Source: Parvibaculum sp963975745 (GTDB lineage: Bacteria; Pseudomonadota; Alphaproteobacteria; Parvibaculales; Parvibaculaceae). From it: a stretch of DNA of 64,000 nt. A program made the position numbers and the translations under genes. The notes beneath the pieces are model-generated. The model saw nothing but the letters and a program-made list of their open reading frames with translations. It did not search any database and was not told where the DNA came from. Location: NCBI RefSeq assembly GCF_963975745.1, contig NZ_CAXBIB010000008.1, forward strand, positions 62,001-126,000, in the 5' to 3' direction. Positions 44,209 to 52,929 of the stretch are shown in pieces; within the stretch, counting starts at the first letter, position 1; the number at the start of each line of letters is the position of its first letter.

Positions 44209-45663
44209 TCAGGCGACCTCGAAATCCTCCCAGACAGGCGCGCGCATATCGGCCTCGAACTTCTCATAGGTCCAGGGCCATGAAGCGATGTTGCCGAAGG
44301 GGTCGATGTACCAGCTCTGGCAGCCGCTCGCCCAGATCGTGTCCGGCAGCTTTGCCCGCACCGCTTCGTTGAAGGCCTGTGCGGCTTCGCGTTTCGGCGC
44401 GATCTCCGACAGATTGCCGTCCCTGAGCTTCAGGATCAGCTGCAGCGCGAAGTTGAACTGGTTCTCCGCCGTCAGCAGCCAGGAGAAGTTTCCGATCGGG
44501 CTGTTCGGTCCGCCGATCATGAACCAGTTGGGAAAATCCGGCACGGTGACGGCCTTGTAACCTTCGTTTCCCTGCGCCCAGGCCTCGTCCAGCGTCCTGC
44601 CCGCCCGGCCGGTCACCTGCATCGGCCGGAACAGCCGGTGCGTGTCGAAACCGGTCGCCAGCACGATCACGTCGAGCGGGTGAAGCCGCCCGTCCTTCGT
44701 GCGGATGCCGTCGCGCTCGAAGCGTTCGATGCCGTCCGTCACCAGTTCGGCATTGGGCTTCTGGATCGCCTCGTAGAAATTGTCCGACAGGATCATCCGC
44801 TTGCAGCCGACCGCGTAGTTCGGCGTCAGCTTCGCGCGCAGCTCCGGGTCGGCGACGCGGGCGAGGTTTTCCTCACACGCCGTCACCATCGCCTTGTAGG
44901 CATGGGGGTTGGCGCCGACGATCGCGGCGGCGAATTTCGAATTGTTCTCGAAGGAGATGCGCTGATATTCCCGTTCGAGCAGCGCCGGGTCGGCGCGGTA
45001 GAGCGCCTTCTGTTCCTCCGGGATCGGCGCCTGCGGCAGCGGCAGGATCCATTGCGCCGTGCGCTGGAAGAGGCTGAGCTTTGCGACCTCGTCGACCACC
45101 GCGCCGACGATCTGCGTCGCGGTCGAGCCGGTGCCGACGACGCCGACGCGCTTGCCCTTGAGCGAGACCTCGTCCTTCCAGCGCGCGGTATGAAAGGCTT
45201 CGCCGGCGAAATCGTCCAGACCCGGAATATCGGGCATGACCGGGTGATGCAGGATGCCGGTCGCCGTGATCACCGCGTCGAAGGCGTCCCGACCGCCCTT
45301 CGATGTCTCGAGATGCCAGTGGCCGTCGCGCCAGTCGGCGCGCGTGACCTCCTCGCCGTAGCGGATGAAGGCCTCGGCATCGTGCTTGCGTGCGACCTTT
45401 TTCAGATAGTCGAGAATTTCCGCGCCCGGCGCGCAGACGCGGCTCCATTCGGGATTGGGTTCGAAGGAATAGCGATAGCCATGGGACGGCACGTCGCAGG
45501 TGACGCCCGGATAGCGGTTGTCGCGCCAGGTGCCGCCCAGCGCGTCGGCCTTCTCGTAGATCGTCACATCCTCGATGCCGGCCTCGCGCAATCTGATCAG
45601 CGCCATCAGGCCGGAGGCGCCGGCGCCGATGATCGCGATGCGGAGATTTCGTTCCCTGGTCAT
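44209..45663 (-). CDS. flavin-containing (Baeyer-Villiger type) monooxygenase 1
   Basis: 484 residues. Two Rossmann dinucleotide motifs: GAGASGLMAL at the N-terminus for FAD and GTGSTATQIVGAV in the middle for NADPH. Between them FAGEAFHTARWKDE fits the BVMO fingerprint FxGxxxHxxxW, although the last residue is Lys, not Pro or Asp. FEKADALGGTW-type and NRYPGVTCDVPSHGYRYSF segments are classical. It would insert oxygen into ketones or oxidise N/S atoms using O2 and NADPH. Start: ATG at 45663. Its leader has strong hairpins and a Pho-like triple repeat. Confidence 0.9.
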   Translation of the reverse strand: MTRERNLRIAIIGAGASGLMALIRLREAGIEDVTIYEKADALGGTWRDNRYPGVTCDVPSHGYRYSFEPNPEWSRVCAPGAEILDYLKKVARKHDAEAFIRYGEEVTRADWRDGHWHLETSKGGRDAFDAVITATGILHHPVMPDIPGLDDFAGEAFHTARWKDEVSLKGKRVGVVGTGSTATQIVGAVVDEVAKLSLFQRTAQWILPLPQAPIPEEQKALYRADPALLEREYQRISFENNSKFAAAIVGANPHAYKAMVTACEENLARVADPELRAKLTPNYAVGCKRMILSDNFYEAIQKPNAELVTDGIERFERDGIRTKDGRLHPLDVIVLATGFDTHRLFRPMQVTGRAGRTLDEAWAQGNEGYKAVTVPDFPNWFMIGGPNSPIGNFSWLLTAENQFNFALQLILKLRDGNLSEIAPKREAAQAFNEAVRAKLPDTIWASGCQSWYIDPFGNIASWPWTYEKFEADMRAPVWEDFEVA

Positions 45664-45715
45664 GCCATCCGTCCTTCCCTTCGGTTCGCGGCGCCCGCGC
45701 GATTCGGCTTCGGGG

Positions 45716-45750
45716 GTCCCCACCCCCGGGGACAAATTTTCTTGTCCCCG
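45716..45750 (-). other. overlapping, mutually exclusive hairpins in monooxygenase 1 leader
   Basis: CGGGGACAA (45727-45735) pairs with TTGTCCCCG (45742-45750), nine base pairs with a six-base loop. The same GGGGAC (45728-45733) can instead pair with GTCCCC (45716-45721). The two stems compete, like attenuator or riboswitch stems, 50-90 nt before the start codon. A further weaker GGGGA/TCCCC pair spans 45771-45789. It could also be a dispersed palindromic repeat unit. Confidence 0.55.
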
Positions 45751-45809
45751 CGTCCGGCCTGCTCGAAAGCGGGGATAAGTTCTTTCCCCAGACCCGGTCG
45801 GCAGCGTTT

Positions 45810-45838
45810 GTGACAGTTTTGTGACAGTTGCGTGACAG
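45810..45838 (-). promoter_or_regulatory. Pho box-like array: three CTGTCAC heptamers, 11-bp period
   Basis: On the minus strand CTGTCAC starts at 45838, 45827 and 45816, each copy identical and separated by four bases. This is the spacing of tandem PhoB-binding repeats and closely parallels the array at 16231-16259. It faces monooxygenase 1, about 150 bp upstream of its ATG. No good -10 hexamer follows at the ideal distance, which weakens the promoter call. Confidence 0.6.
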
Positions 45839-45867
45839 AGGGGGGGGTCCGCTGCGGTTTTTCGCTG

Positions 45868-47502
<1,635 letters not shown>

Positions 47503-47572
47503 GAGAACCTCCCGATTTTGTTGTTGCCCGATTGTAGCCCCCGGCGGGGTGGGCACAAGAGAGGTGTACGGG

Positions 47573-48325
47573 TTAGGCGATGTCGCGTAGGGCCTGCATG
47601 TCGTGGATGGTGAGACGTCCCCCGGACAGTTCGATAATCCCGTGTTCGCGCATGGCTGTCATCACGCGACTGACATGGACCTGGGTCAGTCCGAGCGCAT
47701 CTGCGATGATCTGCTGACGCAGCGGAAAGGGCATGGTGTTCGCCTCGGCAAGGCCCCGCCTTGCAAGCCGCTCATAAATGTCGAGAACAAGGCGAGCAAT
47801 GCGCTGCTCGGCGTTGCGCCGGCCCAGATCGACCAGCCGCGCCTCGCTGGCCTCGCGGCCGGAGAAGCAGATGCCGACAAAGGCCCAGACCAGATCCGGA
47901 TCCTTCCCTGCGATCTCCCTCAGATCGTCAGGCCCGAAAGCGCAGTAGTCGACCGCTGTGACCGTCTGGGCCGATACGCTCGCCTGATCGCGCATCAGGA
48001 ACTCGCCGCCGACAATATCGCCCGGTACGGCGATCGACAGCACCTGCCGCCGTCCGTCGGGCGTGAGCGCGAACCTGACGGCCCAGCCATCCCTCAGGTC
48101 CATCAGCCTGCCGCGCGGTTCGCCCTGCTTGTAGAGATGCTGGCGCGGACGCACCGTACCGTTGATCTTGCGATCCCCGATGTCCGGATTGCTGCGCAGA
48201 ACCGCGCCGCAGAATTCGGCGTCCCGGAGAGGACAATCGTCACAATCGCCAGACATACCGCCATGCGTCCGGATACCGATCGTGGCTGAGGGCGAACGCT
48301 TGCCGATGGTTTTCTCGTTGTTCAC
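47573..48325 (-). CDS. Crp/Fnr family regulator, probable [4Fe-4S] oxygen sensor
   Basis: About 250 residues. Cysteines C28, C31 and C39 (CDDCPLRDAEFC, C-x2-C-x7-C) plus C128 (AVDYCAF) match the four cluster ligands of FnrN/FnrL-type oxygen sensors. A cNMP-like beta-barrel, dimer helix and C-terminal HTH follow. The recognition helix reads LTQVHVSRVMTAMRE: it keeps Ser-Arg but has His in place of the Glu of FNR, so the DNA site may differ from TTGAT-N4-ATCAA. The start is uncertain (GTG 48325, or ATG 48256); GGAAAG lies nine bases before 48325. Confidence 0.85.
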   Translation of the reverse strand: MNNEKTIGKRSPSATIGIRTHGGMSGDCDDCPLRDAEFCGAVLRSNPDIGDRKINGTVRPRQHLYKQGEPRGRLMDLRDGWAVRFALTPDGRRQVLSIAVPGDIVGGEFLMRDQASVSAQTVTAVDYCAFGPDDLREIAGKDPDLVWAFVGICFSGREASEARLVDLGRRNAEQRIARLVLDIYERLARRGLAEANTMPFPLRQQIIADALGLTQVHVSRVMTAMREHGIIELSGGRLTIHDMQALRDIA

Positions 48326-48675
48326 TGACAAAAACTTTCCGCCCGGCGGCGCCCCCGTACGCGGGCCATTTCGACCGGATTACTTCCACCCCGGCAAAAT
48401 AGTTATCGTGCCCGAACTACTTTTTCCAGCCCTCAAACTAAAATATATATTTTTCAACATAGTATATAAATCACGTATATACTGTATTGTTATAATAAAT
48501 AAGATGTCCAATACTTTACTGTTAACCATTTATTTTGAGTCGAATTCTAGAATCAACATTAATCGCTCCGATTCGACGGACAAATAGTCGCACTTTCTGC
48601 GACTCAAGGGTCCCGGGCCGGCGCTCAACTGGATTGATGACCGGCGCCGCCGGTCCGTTTCCGCTGGGGGAAATC
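48326..48675. promoter_or_regulatory. AT-rich divergent control region, FNR-type gene / aerotaxis receptor
   Basis: 350 bp without a gene. Roughly 48400-48560 is strikingly AT-rich compared with its surroundings. It contains TTAACCAT followed by TATTTT (48522-48536), resembling a CtrA site (TTAA-N7-TTAA, 6/8); the palindrome ATTCTAGAAT (48544-48553); the inverted repeat GTCGAAT/ATTCGAC (48539-48545, 48571-48577); and a perfect hairpin AGTCGCA-N5-TGCGACT (48586-48604) without a T-tract. Promoters in both directions probably lie here. Confidence 0.55.
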
Positions 48676-50022
48676 ATGACGAAAGACCAGGTGTCGACGG
48701 TCGACCGCGAAGGCCGCATGCGTTTCATGGAAGTATCGGAGGTCACCGGCGAAGCATTGCGTGATTTCTGGAAGGTTATCGAGCCGCATCTGCCGGAAAT
48801 ACTTGATGGATTCTATGCTCATCTCGGCGCCGTGCCCGACCTCGCCAAGCTTGTCGGCACGCAGACGCCGCGTCTCAAGCAGGCTCAGGGGACGCATTGG
48901 GGCCGCCTCTTCACCGGCAAGTTCGACGATGAATACATGAAGAGTGTCCACACGATCGGCCTGACCCACAATCGCATCGGTCTTGAGCCGCGCTGGTATA
49001 TCGGCGGATACAAGTTCGTGATGAACCGTCTGGTCGATGTCGCGGTGCAGAAATATCGCTGGACACCCAAGCGTCTTGCCGAAGTCCTCGGCGCACTGAA
49101 CACCGCCGTTCTGCTCGACATGGATCTGGCCATCTCGGCCTATCAGGACGCCATGGTGGAAGAACGCGCCGGCCGCCAGCGGACGCTTGAAACGGCCATC
49201 GCCGATTTTGACGTGGCGGTCAACGAAATCATCAAGTCCGTCGCATCGGCCTCCACCGAACTGCAGGCGTCCGCCCAGGCCATGAGCGTGACCGCCGAAC
49301 AGACAAGTTCCAAGACCACAACAGTTGCAGCGGCTTCAGAAGAGGCGTCGACAAACGTTCAGACCGTCGCCTCGGCCAGCGAGCAGCTCTCCAGTTCGAT
49401 CGCCGAAATCGGCCGTCAGGCATCGATGTCCACCAAGATCGCGGGGCAGGCCGTTCAGGAAGCCCATCGAACGGACGGCAAGGTGCAGGGTCTCGCCGAC
49501 GCTGCGCAGAAGATCGGCGACGTGGTCACCCTCATCAACGACATCGCCGCCCAGACCAATCTTCTGGCCCTGAATGCCACGATCGAGGCCGCGCGCGCCG
49601 GCGAAGCCGGCAAGGGCTTTGCGGTGGTTGCGTCCGAAGTCAAAAGTCTCGCCAATCAGACGGCGAAGGCAACGGAAGAGATCGCCGAGCAGATCAAGGC
49701 GATGCAGGGCGCAACAGTGGAATCTGTCGAAGCGATCAAGTCGATCGAGAAGACGATTACCGAGATGAACCAGATCGCAACCTCCATCGCTGCTGCAGTC
49801 GATGAGCAGGATGCGGCGACAAACGAAATCGCGCGCAACGTCCAGGAAGCCGCACGCGGCACCCAGGATGTCTCGTCGAACATTGTCGCCGTCGCCGAAG
49901 CCGCAGCGGAAACCGGATCCGCCGCCGCCCAGATATCCGGATCGTCCGACATCCTCGCCCGCCAGGCGGAGACGCTCCGCGAGCAGGTCGACAAGTTCCT
50001 TACCCGCGCACGGGCGGCCTGA
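48676..50022 (+). CDS. globin-coupled methyl-accepting chemotaxis protein (HemAT-like aerotaxis receptor)
   Basis: 448-residue soluble receptor. The N-terminal globin-like domain (about 1-175) has the HemAT signature TIGLTHNRIGLEPRWYIGGY with proximal heme ligand H98. There is no transmembrane segment. The C-terminal signalling domain carries the MCP hairpin tip (about IGDVVTLINDIAAQTNLLALNATIEAARAGEAGKGFAVVASEV). It would sense O2 by heme and control CheA for aerotaxis. The ATG at 48676 follows GGGGGAAATC. It is the first gene of the chemotaxis cluster. Confidence 0.95.
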   Translation: MTKDQVSTVDREGRMRFMEVSEVTGEALRDFWKVIEPHLPEILDGFYAHLGAVPDLAKLVGTQTPRLKQAQGTHWGRLFTGKFDDEYMKSVHTIGLTHNRIGLEPRWYIGGYKFVMNRLVDVAVQKYRWTPKRLAEVLGALNTAVLLDMDLAISAYQDAMVEERAGRQRTLETAIADFDVAVNEIIKSVASASTELQASAQAMSVTAEQTSSKTTTVAAASEEASTNVQTVASASEQLSSSIAEIGRQASMSTKIAGQAVQEAHRTDGKVQGLADAAQKIGDVVTLINDIAAQTNLLALNATIEAARAGEAGKGFAVVASEVKSLANQTAKATEEIAEQIKAMQGATVESVEAIKSIEKTITEMNQIATSIAAAVDEQDAATNEIARNVQEAARGTQDVSSNIVAVAEAAAETGSAAAQISGSSDILARQAETLREQVDKFLTRARAA

Positions 50023-50047
50023 CGGGCCACCAAGCGAGGGTCTGCGT

Positions 50048-52759
50048 ATGATAGATCGTGCGCTCGTTCAGACGCACTTGCCCGCCGTCTTCGTCTTCGA
50101 TCCGGATACGGGGCAACTGGTGTCGCGCAATGCCACCGCTGTTGCGTGGCTGGCGAATGCCGGCGACAGCTCGAGCGAGCGCATGACCCTCTCCATGGTG
50201 GAGCGGTTACTCATCGCCGGCGGCAAGGCCGTAACCTTGCCTAGTGCGTCCGAATCCGGCGACGACAACCACGAGCTTCGCCGGCGCTGCCGCCGTCCGG
50301 ACGGCACCGAGTTGGCGCTGACGCGTGTATGGGGACCTGGGTCGAACACGATTCTGATCGCTGCGGACATCACCGAGTCCGTTCGCGAGGATCGGCAGCT
50401 CCGGTTCGCGCAGGCGATCATCGACCGCCTGATGAAGTCGACCACGCTCGGCGGCGCACTCGATGTTCTGCTGCACATCGTTTCTCTCTATTCCGGCTGG
50501 CCCTATGCGGAGGCATGGCTGCCGCGGAGCGGACGCCTGACACGCAAGGCCGCGCGGGTATGGCCCGGTACACAAGAAGACAACGCCGAATCAGGCACCA
50601 GCGGAACTGCCGCCGAGGCATGGCGATCGGGGCAAATCATCTACCGCACAAAGAGCGACAGTCCGGGAGGAACCCATGGACATGTTGCCATCCCGCTGAA
50701 AGCCAATGACGAGACCATCGCCGTTCTGGTGTTCGGTTTCGAAAGATCGCATCCCCGTGACCAACTGACACTTGAAGTCCTGGACGGCGTCTCCGAGCGC
50801 CTCGGTATGGCGCTGAAGTGCCGCGTCAGTGGCGAAGAGGCGAAGGGCGCCCGCCGACAACTCGATGAACTTCTTTCGACGGCCGGCGACGCCATTGTGG
50901 CAACCGACAGCGCCTACAGGATCACAATCTTCAACCGGCAAGCCGAGCGTATCTTTGGCTACGCGGCCGACGAGATCATCGGTCAGTCGCTCGACCTTCT
51001 GCTGCCGCCCGAAGCGCGAACGCGCCACAAGGCGCAGATGGCCCGCTTCGGGAAGAGCAGCGAGTCGACGAAGCATATGGCGGCGCGCCCGGAAGTGCGC
51101 GGACGCCGTAAGGACGGCTTCGAGTTCCCCGCGGAAGCATCCGTCTCGCGCATGATGATCGACAATGAAGTGACCTACACTGCCGTCGTGCGCGATCTGA
51201 CCACTTTGCGGAAGGCCGAGGAGGCATTGCAGGCACGCGAAATGCAGCTGCGCATGATTGTCGAGGCCATGCCATTCGGGCTTGCGATCATACGTCGGAG
51301 CGACGGCGAGATCCTTTTCTCCAACGGCGCCTTGTCGGCACTTGTCGATGCCACGATGACGGGTATGACGGGGCGAAACATTGTCGAATTCCTTGACGAC
51401 GAGATGGTCGCGGCACTGTCGGGCGGTTCAAGCGCCGACGGCAAGGTCACCGGAATCGAAGCCCGGATCAAAACCGATTCGGGCGATACCGTCTGGTGCA
51501 TGTTGTCGGCCGTCGCAATGAGCATGGCCGGCGAAGACGTCACACTTGTCGGCTGTTACGATGTAACAGATCGGCATCGTGCCGTCAGCGCCCTGCGCGA
51601 AAGCGCCTACAATCTTGCCGAGGCCGAGCGAATTGCTCATCTGGGAAACTGGATCTGGAACATCGCGACCAACACACTTCACTGGTCAGACGAAGCGTAT
51701 CGGATATTCGGGCTTGAACCGCAATCGCTTGAAATGACCTATCCCGTCTTCCTCAACGCCGTTCATCCGGAGGACCGCGCGTTCGTCGAGCAAGCGGTTT
51801 CGCAGGCGCTCGAGAGCGGCGAGCCTTACCGAATCGAGCATCGCATTGTCATGCCGGACGGTTCGATCAGAGTCGTTCGCGAGCAGGCCGAAATCGAGCG
51901 CGATGCCGCTGGCACACCGGCGCGCATGCGTGGAACCGTTCTCGACACGACAATCATCAACCGCGTGACCGAAAACCTGCGTGACGCCCTCAACCGGGCC
52001 GAGCTTGCCAATCAGGCAAAGTCGCAGTTCCTTGCCAATATGAGCCACGAACTCCGAACGCCGCTCAATGCCATCATCGGCTTTTCCGAACTGATGGCAG
52101 GTGACGTTCTGGGCCCGCTCAAGGTTTCACAGTATCGCTCATACGCCAAGGACATCAACGACAGCGGCAATCACCTTCTGGCCGTCGTCAATGATATTCT
52201 GGATCTCAGCCGAATCGAGGTCGGCGCGGCTGAACTCGACGAATCCGTACTCGATGTCGACAGCGTGGCTTCTGCCTGCCTGCGTACGGTCGACGGTCGC
52301 GCCGTGCAGACGGGACTTTCGCTCGAACGGGATATTCCCTCCGTCTTTCCGACACTCCTTGCCGATGAACGCCTCCTCAAGCAGATACTTCTCAATCTGC
52401 TGTCAAATGCGATCAAGTTCACGCCGGCCGGCGGTACAGTTCGGCTCGTGGGCAGGCTCGACGCCGAAGGCTGCATGATCCTGGAGGTCGCGGACAATGG
52501 TATTGGCATTGCCGCCACCGATATCGAGCGCGTCATGGAGCCGTTCGCGCAGGTGGAAGGAAGTCTTTCACGGCGCTTCGACGGCGTGGGCCTCGGGCTT
52601 GCTCTCGTCAAGCAGTTTGCCCGCCTGCACGATGCGACACTCGCAATCGACAGCGAGCCCGGACGCGGCACGCGCGTCATTATCCGCTTCCCGGCCACAC
52701 GCACAGGCGCGGGCGCGGGTTCCTCCGCAATGCTGCAACGCGCAGCGAACGGCGGATAA
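50048..52759 (+). CDS. soluble GAF/multi-PAS sensor histidine kinase
   Basis: 903 residues with no membrane segment. In order: an N-terminal PAS-like region (1-110), a GAF-like domain (about 125-270), PAS (about 285-395, AGDAIVATDSAYRITIFNRQAERIFGY), PAS (about 405-520), PAS_3 (about 530-640, NWIWNIATNTLHWSDEAYRIFGL), HisKA with phospho-acceptor H667 (NMSHELRTPLNAIIGFSE), and HATPase with N-, G1- and G2-boxes (LLSNAIKF, VADNGIGI, GVGLGLAL). It has no receiver domain, and no dedicated response regulator is adjacent. It starts 26 bp after the aerotaxis receptor. Confidence 0.92.
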   Translation: MIDRALVQTHLPAVFVFDPDTGQLVSRNATAVAWLANAGDSSSERMTLSMVERLLIAGGKAVTLPSASESGDDNHELRRRCRRPDGTELALTRVWGPGSNTILIAADITESVREDRQLRFAQAIIDRLMKSTTLGGALDVLLHIVSLYSGWPYAEAWLPRSGRLTRKAARVWPGTQEDNAESGTSGTAAEAWRSGQIIYRTKSDSPGGTHGHVAIPLKANDETIAVLVFGFERSHPRDQLTLEVLDGVSERLGMALKCRVSGEEAKGARRQLDELLSTAGDAIVATDSAYRITIFNRQAERIFGYAADEIIGQSLDLLLPPEARTRHKAQMARFGKSSESTKHMAARPEVRGRRKDGFEFPAEASVSRMMIDNEVTYTAVVRDLTTLRKAEEALQAREMQLRMIVEAMPFGLAIIRRSDGEILFSNGALSALVDATMTGMTGRNIVEFLDDEMVAALSGGSSADGKVTGIEARIKTDSGDTVWCMLSAVAMSMAGEDVTLVGCYDVTDRHRAVSALRESAYNLAEAERIAHLGNWIWNIATNTLHWSDEAYRIFGLEPQSLEMTYPVFLNAVHPEDRAFVEQAVSQALESGEPYRIEHRIVMPDGSIRVVREQAEIERDAAGTPARMRGTVLDTTIINRVTENLRDALNRAELANQAKSQFLANMSHELRTPLNAIIGFSELMAGDVLGPLKVSQYRSYAKDINDSGNHLLAVVNDILDLSRIEVGAAELDESVLDVDSVASACLRTVDGRAVQTGLSLERDIPSVFPTLLADERLLKQILLNLLSNAIKFTPAGGTVRLVGRLDAEGCMILEVADNGIGIAATDIERVMEPFAQVEGSLSRRFDGVGLGLALVKQFARLHDATLAIDSEPGRGTRVIIRFPATRTGAGAGSSAMLQRAANGG

Positions 52760-52929
52760 AACAGACCGTCATTGTACTAACAAATTGCGGCCTCATCACA
52801 ATCTATTCTGTATAGTTTCTATTAATTACTATTTATAACATTATAATTAGAATATTTTCTGATTTTATTACTCGTTAATTGCCCTTCTTTACCATCGCCG
52901 TGATGGGACAGGAAACGGGGCATTCCAAC
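52760..52929. promoter_or_regulatory. AT-rich gap before cheA
   Basis: 170 bp, very AT-rich between about 52770 and 52880, otherwise without genes. TTAA-N7-TTAT (52822-52836) matches seven of eight bases of the CtrA consensus TTAA-N7-TTAA. This suggests cheA to cheR have their own promoter, apart from the receptor and kinase genes. Chance matches are likely in such AT-rich DNA, so this is tentative. Confidence 0.4.

Noticed and set aside
48586..48604. AGTCGCA-N5-TGCGACT hairpin as a terminator
   Set aside because: No run of T on either side; more likely an operator or leader structure.
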